Origin: Pedobacter sp. BMA
GTDB lineage: Bacteria > Bacteroidota > Bacteroidia > Sphingobacteriales > Sphingobacteriaceae
Direction: 5' to 3'
DNA length: 64,000 bases
Assembly: GCF_001027745.1 (NCBI RefSeq)
Contig: NZ_LECU01000001.1
Location: 496,001 to 560,000 of the forward strand
Part shown: positions 53,697-61,800 of the stretch, one piece after another
Numbering within the stretch: position 1 is the first letter of the stretch
Layout of the letters: each line of letters begins with the position of its first letter
The notes under the pieces: generated by a model
Database searches by the model: none
What the model saw: only the letters and a program-made list of their open reading frames with translations
Told to the model about the DNA's origin: nothing
Position numbers and translations under genes: made by a program

Positions 53697-54617
53697 TTAG
53701 TTAATGTGCTCCGAACTTAGCTTTTTATTATACCTGAACTTATTCAGTTCCTCCGAAGCCTGAGGCAAATTATCGCCCGAAAGAATATCTGCTCCATTAT
53801 TCACCAAATGATAATAAACATTCTTCGCCGGACTAGTAATGGCACTTTTATCAATATTTCCGATTGTACCTAGTATAGTAGTGATTCCCTTAGAATGAAG
53901 AAACTGATATAATTCCTTTTCCGGAGCAGAAACGCCAACAAAGGCAACAATCCTGCTATCTGGAATTCCCAGACCATTCAGTCTTTTCAACTCCGCTTTT
54001 TTCTGAACAGATGCTGAAATCATTAAATCGGGCGCCAATTGATGAACTTCCCTGGCCTGATCTGCAGTATAGGTGATGATAATGGAATTACTTTCAACCT
54101 TATATTGCCTCACCTTTTCAATTACTTTAGCATAGGAGACCCCTTTTTTTAAATCTATAGTCAATAGAACTTTTCCTTTGCTCCAACTCAAAACGCTATC
54201 TAAAGTAGGAATTTTAAAGCTGGTCTCTTTCCCTGCATAATCTTTTAAATTAAATGCTTTCAATTCTTCATAAGTATAACTACCGATATTCCCCTTTCCT
54301 GTTGATGTCCTTTCCAGTTGATCATCATGCATAATCACCATTACAGAATCTTTACTATACGCAATATCAAACTCTATAATCACAGGATTAAAAGTCGTTG
54401 CATTTTCAAACGTTTCAATGCAGTTCTCAGGAAATCCAGGCATCGGCCCACCCCGGTGCGCACTAATTAGTGGAAAACGGTTTTCCGGTGTCCATTTTAA
54501 AAAACCGTATAATTCCCCGGTATTATTAAAACGAATATAATGATGAACTTTTTCCTTTTGCTTACACGAGGTAAATACAACAACAAAAGCAAGAAAAAGC
54601 AGCTGACGAAATTTCAT
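53697..54617 (-). CDS. Glycerophosphodiester phosphodiesterase family lipoprotein
   Basis: 306 residues. Lipobox FTSC with Cys at 18. GDPD motifs: ISAHRGG near 51, FPENCIETFENA near 61, EFDIAYSKDSVMVIMHDDQLERTSTG near 79-104, and LLTIDLKKG near 150. The catalytic His pair (HRGG, HDD) and the metal Glu/Asp are present. It hydrolyses glycerophosphodiesters in the envelope. Next to the gld genes but in its own unit. Confidence 0.9.
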   Translation of the reverse strand: MKFRQLLFLAFVVVFTSCKQKEKVHHYIRFNNTGELYGFLKWTPENRFPLISAHRGGPMPGFPENCIETFENATTFNPVIIEFDIAYSKDSVMVIMHDDQLERTSTGKGNIGSYTYEELKAFNLKDYAGKETSFKIPTLDSVLSWSKGKVLLTIDLKKGVSYAKVIEKVRQYKVESNSIIITYTADQAREVHQLAPDLMISASVQKKAELKRLNGLGIPDSRIVAFVGVSAPEKELYQFLHSKGITTILGTIGNIDKSAITSPAKNVYYHLVNNGADILSGDNLPQASEELNKFRYNKKLSSEHIN

Positions 54618-54621
54618 GGTT

Positions 54622-54629
54622 CAAAAATA
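54622..54629 (-). promoter_or_regulatory. Predicted -7 box (TATTTTTG) of the GDPD gene
   Basis: Exact TAnnTTTG on the minus strand, then AACC, then ATG at 54617. Four bases of spacing suggest a leaderless mRNA. Confidence 0.5.
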
Positions 54630-54692
54630 GAAAAAATTGGACGATGTGAGAGCGCCTTTTACGGCTTACCTTTAAACCCTCCGCCTTTTTAT

Positions 54693-54700
54693 TATCTTTG
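54693..54700 (+). promoter_or_regulatory. Predicted -7 box (TATCTTTG) of glycyl-tRNA synthetase
   Basis: Exact TAnnTTTG, eight bases before the ATG at 54709. The 5' untranslated region would be absent or a few bases. Confidence 0.5.
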
Positions 54701-54708
54701 CCTCTATT

Positions 54709-56352
54709 ATGGCTCAAAAGAATAACGACGAACAATTTAAAAATGTAATCTCACACGCTAAAGAATATGGTTTTGTATTCCAGAGCAGTGAAATATATGA
54801 TGGCTTAAGTGCTGTTTACGATTATGGCCAGCTCGGTGCCGAACTAAAAAACAATATCAAATCATATTGGTGGAAAGCCATGGTTCAAATGCATGAGAAT
54901 ATTGTTGGCATCGACTCTGCAATTTTTATGCATCCAAAAGTATGGAAAGCAAGTGGTCACGTAGATGGATTCAACGACCCAATGATCGATAACAAAGATT
55001 CAAAAAAACGTTATCGGGCCGATCAGCTCTTAGAAAACAAAATTGACGAGTTATATTCAGAGCTGGCTAACTTTAGCTCGGAAAACAAAGCAAAGTTCGA
55101 AGAATTCCAACAGGAAATACTAGGCTTAAGTGACGAAGGACAGGCAAGCTGGATTCCCGGATTTAAAGAAGAAAATTCAATTTTAGATGCCGGACAATAC
55201 CCTTTTGTAGATGAAGCAAGCTGGAGATTTGTAAAAAAAGGCCTTACACTGGAAGTTGAAATGAATCTGGCGCTGAAAGCTGAGAATCTTGCACAACTAA
55301 AAGATTTGATTGTTGATTACAAAGTAATCTGCCCAATTTCAAAAACCTCAAACTGGACCGATGTCCGCCAGTTTAACCTGATGTTTAGCACCCAGTTTGG
55401 TGCAATGGCAGAAGGCAGTGACGAAGTTTACCTCCGTCCGGAAACGGCACAGGGTATTTTCGTAAACTTTCTAAATGTTCAAAAATCTGGAAGGATGAAA
55501 ATTCCCTTTGGTATTGCACAGATAGGTAAAGCTTTCCGTAACGAGGTAATTGCACGCCAGTTCATTATGCGTATGCGCGAATTCGAACAGATGGAAATGC
55601 AATTCTTCGTTCGTCCGGGAGAGGATAAAAAGTGGTTCGAATATTGGAAAGACGCACGTCTGAAGTGGCATAAAGCGCTGGGAACTAATCCGGAAAAATA
55701 CCGTTACCACGATCACGTGAAATTGGCCCACTATGCTAACGCTGCAACGGATATAGAATTTGAATTTCCATTTGGGTTCAAAGAAGTAGAAGGTATACAC
55801 AGCCGTACTGATTTTGATTTAACTCAACATCAGGAGTTTTCTGGAAAGAAAATGCAGTATTTCGATAACGATTTAAACGAAGAGGGTAAACCTTACGGTA
55901 ACTATGTTCCATACGTTATCGAAACATCGATCGGTTTAGACCGCATGTTCCTCTTAACCATGATCAATGCTTTTGAAGAACAGGACTTAAGTACAGAAGA
56001 AAAGCAGGATAGCCGTACTTTATTACGATTACACCCGGCTTTGGCACCTTACAAGGTGGCTGTTTTCCCACTAACCAAAAAAGATGGTTTACCTGAAAAA
56101 GCCCGTGAGATTATGGATGCATTGAAATTCGATTTCAATTGTATTTACGAAGAAAAAGATGCGATAGGTAAACGTTACCGCCGTCAGGATGCCATTGGTA
56201 CACCTTTTTGCTTAACAGTAGATCACCAGAGCTTGGAAGACAGTACAGTTACCATTCGTCACCGCGACAGTATGGAACAGGAACGTATAGCCATTGCCGA
56301 TTTAGGCAACATTATCGGCAATGCGGTGAGCTGGAAAACACTTTTGGCCTAA
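54709..56352 (+). CDS. glyS: Glycine--tRNA ligase, dimeric type
   Basis: 547 residues, the alpha2 form used by Bacteroidota and eukaryotes. Class II motifs: motif 1 region GQLGAELKNNIKSYWW near 45-60, YLRPETAQGIFVNF near 243, motif 2 RNEVIARQFIMRMREFEQME near 277, and motif 3 IGLDRMFLL near 410. The C-terminal anticodon domain follows (YKVAVFPLTKKDGLPEKA near 445). It attaches glycine to tRNA-Gly. The symbol glyQS is also used for this form. Confidence 0.95.
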   Translation: MAQKNNDEQFKNVISHAKEYGFVFQSSEIYDGLSAVYDYGQLGAELKNNIKSYWWKAMVQMHENIVGIDSAIFMHPKVWKASGHVDGFNDPMIDNKDSKKRYRADQLLENKIDELYSELANFSSENKAKFEEFQQEILGLSDEGQASWIPGFKEENSILDAGQYPFVDEASWRFVKKGLTLEVEMNLALKAENLAQLKDLIVDYKVICPISKTSNWTDVRQFNLMFSTQFGAMAEGSDEVYLRPETAQGIFVNFLNVQKSGRMKIPFGIAQIGKAFRNEVIARQFIMRMREFEQMEMQFFVRPGEDKKWFEYWKDARLKWHKALGTNPEKYRYHDHVKLAHYANAATDIEFEFPFGFKEVEGIHSRTDFDLTQHQEFSGKKMQYFDNDLNEEGKPYGNYVPYVIETSIGLDRMFLLTMINAFEEQDLSTEEKQDSRTLLRLHPALAPYKVAVFPLTKKDGLPEKAREIMDALKFDFNCIYEEKDAIGKRYRRQDAIGTPFCLTVDHQSLEDSTVTIRHRDSMEQERIAIADLGNIIGNAVSWKTLLA

Positions 56353-56389
56353 CCAGAAACACATTTCTCAACACATTAACTTAGATATG

Positions 56390-56421
56390 AAGTCGCAAGC
56401 AAAAGCTTGCGACTTTTTTTT
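56390..56421 (+). terminator. Rho-independent terminator after glyS
   Basis: AAGTCGCAAGC (56390-56400), loop AAAA, GCTTGCGACTT (56405-56415), then Ts to 56421. Eleven perfect pairs. Confidence 0.95.
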
Positions 56422-56520
56422 GGACCTTTTAAGCCCCTAAAACACATTTGAACTGAATCCCTAAAAAACTTATATTAGCACCCAATTAATCAAACAAATA
56501 ACTATCACAATTTTACGCTC

Positions 56521-57393
56521 GTGAAAACAAACAAACTTTTTATTGTTCTGGCCTGCCTGTGCCTCATCATCATTTCTGCCTGCAAAAAAGAAATCGACTG
56601 GAGTTCTGAGCAGGGAAAATCCACAATGAGTGGAAAAATTGACGGTATTTTACTCGAATGCACCACCTCCGCAGCAGCATTTTACCCACTCGGTAACAAA
56701 ACAACAGTACAAATTATCGGGTCAAAAGAATTGAGCGGCTTCAGCTTAACCATCGACGATTTCAAAGGTGCAGGGACTTACAATGTTTCTGGCACCAATA
56801 TGGCTATTTATCTGAAGGGTGTTAGCGGCCTCCAGGATGCTTATCTGGGTACAACCAACGGAACGATCAAAATTATCAGTTACACGGAAAATAAAATCCT
56901 GACGGGCACATTCGAATTTAAAGGGGAAAATACGAATACATCGCTCGAAAAAACAATCACAGAAGGTAAGTTTTCCATTAGCCTGGTACCAGTTAAATTA
57001 CCTGAAATAAACAGCACAACCAATAATCTGTCAGCAAAAGTTGATGGCATAGCAACTGGTTTTACCGGCGAAGCTATGTCTGCAAATACCGCTATGGGAA
57101 AAGTTCTTTCTATCGTTACAGTAAATGGTGATAAAAGAATGATTTTAGCTACTTCCAGTTATAAAGGAGTTGGCACCTATACCATGCCTGCCGATGCCGA
57201 TGGTGTTTACATGAAAGACCAAACAGCTACAGGATCATTTTCGAGTGATAGCGGCACATTAAAAATCACAAGCGAAACCAGCAACCGGATCAAAGGCACT
57301 TTTTCTTTCACCGCTAAGAATGAAGATACCCGCATTAATACCTCAGTATCAGTTACAGAAGGCACTTTTGATATTCCATTAACAAAAATGTAA
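56521..57393 (+). CDS. Lipoprotein with two tandem copies of a DUF6252-like domain
   Basis: 290 residues, start GTG 56521. Lipobox SACKK, Cys at 21. Two similar halves, about 35-160 and 165-290, each run from a GxxxxC/F start through FKGAGTYNVSGTNMAIYLK / YKGVGTYTMPADADGVYMK and TNGTIKIISYTENKILTGTFEFK / DSGTLKITSETSNRIKGTFSFT. Each ends in TEGKFSISL / TEGTFDIPL. This is an internal duplication. It is envelope-bound; function unknown. Confidence 0.8.
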   Translation: MKTNKLFIVLACLCLIIISACKKEIDWSSEQGKSTMSGKIDGILLECTTSAAAFYPLGNKTTVQIIGSKELSGFSLTIDDFKGAGTYNVSGTNMAIYLKGVSGLQDAYLGTTNGTIKIISYTENKILTGTFEFKGENTNTSLEKTITEGKFSISLVPVKLPEINSTTNNLSAKVDGIATGFTGEAMSANTAMGKVLSIVTVNGDKRMILATSSYKGVGTYTMPADADGVYMKDQTATGSFSSDSGTLKITSETSNRIKGTFSFTAKNEDTRINTSVSVTEGTFDIPLTKM

Positions 57394-57413
57394 AAAACCA
57401 GAGCTGATAACTG

Positions 57414-57455
57414 AATGCCCTGGCTGATATAAATTCAGTCAGGGCATTATTTTTT
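57414..57455 (+). terminator. Rho-independent terminator after the lipoprotein gene
   Basis: AATGCCCTG (57414-57422) pairs with CAGGGCATT (57440-57448), continued inward by G-T and CTGA/TCAG around the loop TATAAAT; then ATTTTTT. Fourteen positions in the stem with one wobble. Confidence 0.93.
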
Positions 57456-57556
57456 ACAGGTATTTCAAGAAGCCATGATTTGTCTCAAAATTTTTATATC
57501 TAAATCATTCGGTAGCTGAAGTAGAAAATTGTACCTTGAAACGTAATTTTTCTCAT

Positions 57557-58771
57557 ATGCTCTTAATCAATAACTACCTGCAAAAAGTAAGCGATTACTT
57601 TAAAAATCAGACAAAAACATGGAATTTCTTTGCCATTGATAAAAATAAGGAAGAGCAGCTGGAACAGTTTAAAACTGAACTGTTAAAAAACACTTACAAA
57701 TTCGATGAAAAAAGTGATCAGTTTATTTACGATAAAGTTAACAAAGCCAAAGAACACCTTAACCTCGGCACACTACCTGTTACGGTTTATCAGGCGCAAT
57801 ATTCTGATGAATTAAATGCTAATATCGTTTATTTAAATAATGAGGCCCACATTGTATTTAGTGGTTCGATTACGAAAATATTAAACGAAGAAGAGTTACT
57901 TGCAGTGTTGGCACATGAACTTTCTCATATTAAGCTTTACACCATGCTTAACGGAGATCTGGAAATTGCCGACCGCATTATTACTTCAATAGCAAATAAT
58001 TACGGCAGCGAACCCGCCTGGTTTGAAACTGCCAGGCTATTCAGGCTCTATACCGAAATATTTTGCGATCGGGGCGCTTACACTGTTCTTCAAAATATCG
58101 ACCCCATTATCACAAGTCTGGTAAAAGCCTCAACAGGTTTAGAAAACGTGAACGTAGAAAGCTATCTGAAACAGGCCGACGAATTATTGTCAAGGGATAA
58201 TAATTTTAAAACCGCTGCTGCTACTCATCCCGAAAACTTTATCCGTGCAAAAGCAATTCAGCTTTGGCATATGAAAAAAGAAGAAGCTGAAAAGGAAATT
58301 ACGACCATGATTGAGGGCCTGACCGATATAGACCAGCTCGATATTTTTAAACAAAAAGAGCTTTCCTTGCTAACCCAAAAATTCATCAGCTTAATGCTAA
58401 AACCAGGGTGGTTTAAATCAGTCACTGTAATGAGTCTGGCAAAACAATACTTTCCTTCCTATAAGAGTGATGACAGCATACTGCTTGGAGAAGATATGGT
58501 TGAAAGTTTTAAAAATGCCCATCAGAGCATTAAGGATTACTTTAGCTATGTATTAATGGATTTTGCTATGGCTGATCCGTCGCTCGAAGAAGTTCCGTCG
58601 GGGTGGGCCTTTCAGCTGGCCGAAGATCTCTTTCTGAAAGAAACATTTGACGAGCTAATTAAAAAAGAACTGAAATTCAGTGATAAAAAACTCCAGCAAT
58701 ACAGACAGAAAACATTGTCAGCTTATTATGAAGTCAAAGAAAGCGATAGCGAACAGATTTATGACGGGTAA
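57557..58771 (+). CDS. M48-like zinc metallopeptidase, cytoplasmic
   Basis: 404 residues from ATG 57557; an in-frame TTG at 57536 would add seven. No membrane segment or signal, unlike HtpX and Ste24. The zinc motif HELSH is at 120-124 in LLAVLAHELSHIKLY; the third ligand is likely Glu167 in LYTEIFCDRGAY, a variant of the ExxxD M48 helix. VTVYQAQYSDELNANIVYLNNEAHIVFSGSI near 75-105 is the edge strand that holds the substrate. The C-terminal 200 residues are helical, with no known domain. It precedes a giant helicase gene by 52 bases, so they are probably one operon. Confidence 0.8.
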   Translation: MLLINNYLQKVSDYFKNQTKTWNFFAIDKNKEEQLEQFKTELLKNTYKFDEKSDQFIYDKVNKAKEHLNLGTLPVTVYQAQYSDELNANIVYLNNEAHIVFSGSITKILNEEELLAVLAHELSHIKLYTMLNGDLEIADRIITSIANNYGSEPAWFETARLFRLYTEIFCDRGAYTVLQNIDPIITSLVKASTGLENVNVESYLKQADELLSRDNNFKTAAATHPENFIRAKAIQLWHMKKEEAEKEITTMIEGLTDIDQLDIFKQKELSLLTQKFISLMLKPGWFKSVTVMSLAKQYFPSYKSDDSILLGEDMVESFKNAHQSIKDYFSYVLMDFAMADPSLEEVPSGWAFQLAEDLFLKETFDELIKKELKFSDKKLQQYRQKTLSAYYEVKESDSEQIYDG

Positions 58772-58823
58772 ACACCGGTAACATCCTTCTCAAAATAATT
58801 TGCCATTTGCTAAAAAAACAACC

Positions 58824-61800
58824 ATGACTCCTGATAAAATTACATTCAAAACTTTCCTCAATACAGCTTTTGATAAGGGCCAGTACGCAACTGATGATAT
58901 TATTGCTTTTGTGACCCCGCTATTTGAAGAAGTTTTAAGTTTTCACGAAAATAACCAGGTTGCACCCTTTTATAATGACGATGCCATCTTTATTACAGAA
59001 GCTGCAATTGATATTGATGAAAATCTCACATCACGCCCTCAATACAATACTTCGAAAATCACTGAACTGTTTAAATCTCTGAAATCTAAACAATTCCATA
59101 TTGTTGAACGCGAAAAATTAGAGGCCGATATAGACAAGGGGACTTATAACAGCGAAACGGTTCATATTCACACAGCTATCAATGAACCATTAAGTTACCC
59201 TGCTTATTTAACCGGATACAACTGTTTTGAAATATTACTCAATCATCACGATGCGCAGACAGATATTTTTTGCCTCGGACTGATATTGGGAAGTTTAGCT
59301 TTGAGCTTAAACCTGTACGACAAGGATGATCTGGTTACCTTTACCAGATACCGCCAGAATCCGGTTCAGTATAACCAGCGCATACATCCTACCATAAGTG
59401 CACTCATTAAGGAAATGACAGAACTGGATCGGCAGTTAAGAAGTCAGGATTTGTACGATGTGATTCACCGGTTAAAATTTTACCGCGATTACGACATCGA
59501 AAAGCAAGTCGATTTAAGTCATATTGCAGGTTGGGTTAATAAGGAACTAAAGGAACGTAGCCAGTTTATTCTGAATAAATTACGAAACAGGTTGTTTGAT
59601 ACCAGCAGAAGAAACAGGCTGTTATACTATAAGCCCAATATGCGTTTTGTAAACCTGACGGTAAGCAGTGTACCTATGGTTTTGCATTATCAAAGTATTC
59701 GCCCCGACCTTCTCTTTACATGGAACAGTGAAATTTCTGCCAAAGTTAAAGGCATGAAAGAAATTGTACTGAACAAGTATCTGCGTTTTGAAGATCACAA
59801 TTATTTACCAGGTGCGTTAGACAAGATCAGGGTAGAAAGTCAGAGAGATATTCAGGAGTATGGATTTAGTCAGTTAAAACTGGTAATCACGTTTTTAAAC
59901 TGGCACAACTTAAAGGAAGATATCAGTGAGCGTATTCAAAGTCCGCTGTTGATGATCCCTGTAGAACTTAAAAAAACAAAAAAATTAAAGGAAGATCATT
60001 ATACCGTTCAGGTTCTTGATAATGCCGCCGAAGTAAACCCGGTACTGGCTAATCAGCTTCGTGAACTATATGGAATTAAACTGCCCGATTTTGTTGATCT
60101 TGATGAAATGAGTATTGAACAATTTTATCAGATCTTAAAATCGCAGATAGATAGTGCAAACCAGGGAATACAGCTTCAGTTTATACAGAAACCCCTCATA
60201 AAGCTCATTCATGGCGTAGCCAAACAAACTGTTGGAAACTACCGTAAACGCCTGCGAAAAAACTCAGGTTTAGACAGCTATAAAAATATTGGATACAGCT
60301 ACCAGCATGAACATTTTAAACCCCTTGGATTAGAAATATTTAAACAAAGAATTGAACAGAATCCTTCATTTCTTGAATTTTTAATTAACGACGAGATAAA
60401 ACTGGCCAGTAAGCAACTTACCGGAGACCAGAATAACGGACGTGAGCTTTTTGAATTAACTGAAAATGCAAATAACCCCTACAGCTGGGATTTTGATACC
60501 TGCAACATGGTTCTGGGCAATTTCAACTATAAAAAAATGAGCCTGGTTCGCGATTACAACCATGTTATCGATAACAAAGTTCAGCATGAGGTGTTCGAAT
60601 CACTTTTCAGTAATCAGCCGAAGCAGATCAGGGAACATCATATCAATTTAAATAAGCTTGAAGACTGGAATCATGTAATCACAGCCGACCCTGCACAAAC
60701 AAAGGCCATTCTGCAAAGCCGTACCGGCGAAAGCTATATTATCCAGGGGCCGCCTGGAACCGGAAAAAGTCAAACCATTACCAACCTTATCGCCGATTTT
60801 TTGGCACAAGGCAAAAATATCCTCTTTGTTTGCGAAAAGAGAGCTGCACTGGATGTGGTATTTCATCGCCTTAAACAAAACGGACTTGATGAACTTTGCT
60901 GTTACATACACGACAGTCAGGGAGATAAACGCGAATTCATCAAAAATTTAAAAACAACCTACGAAGAATTTATCCGTAACAGAAAAGATCTGCAACTGAT
61001 TATTCAAACCAAGCACAGTTTAATCACCGACCTCAATGTACAGCTAAATACCTTACTGCAATTTCATCAGCACCATAACGAAATACCCGAAACAGCAGGC
61101 ATTCCGATTCGGAAGCTGATTGATAGAGTCATAGAACTTAAAAACCAGATTTTACCTTTACAGCCCCGTCAGGAAGAGTTGGTACCCGACTATAAGCAAT
61201 GGGTAGATTTTGGTGAAATGATTGTAGCACTAAGTAAGCAGCTGGAAGAAACAGGTGCCGAACCCGAATTTGCCGGTCACCCGCTGAGTAAGTTAAACGA
61301 TGAGGTTTTTAATCAGGAAAACCCCTTAAATTACCTCGAAAACCTCATTAAAGATTTGCAGCATTCGCTAACTGATATAGATAACTTTATCCATACCAAT
61401 CAAATCAGCTCCGAACACTGTACCTATCTTACACAGCTAACAGAACTCGCTGAAGATGCCCTTTTACTTGCACCCTTTGTAGAATTTAATAACACAGAGT
61501 TGCTTGGAGCAAATTCAGCTGCAGCAAAAGCCTTTGATAAGGAAATCAGTCAGTACAAACAGTTGCAGCAAACGCTCGATAACCTGACCGAACAAAACCT
61601 GAACTGGCTTCACAAATTAAGCAGGCAGGATTTGGCAAATGCACTGGCACTGGCAGATAAAAATGAAGGTGCTTTTTTTAGTTTTTTAAATGGCAGCTGG
61701 AGGACCTTAAAAAAGCAATTACAACAATCTTATAACTTTAGCCAGCATCTTGTAAAGCCAACCTTTAGGAGCATATTGCAACTTTTAAAAACTGAATATG

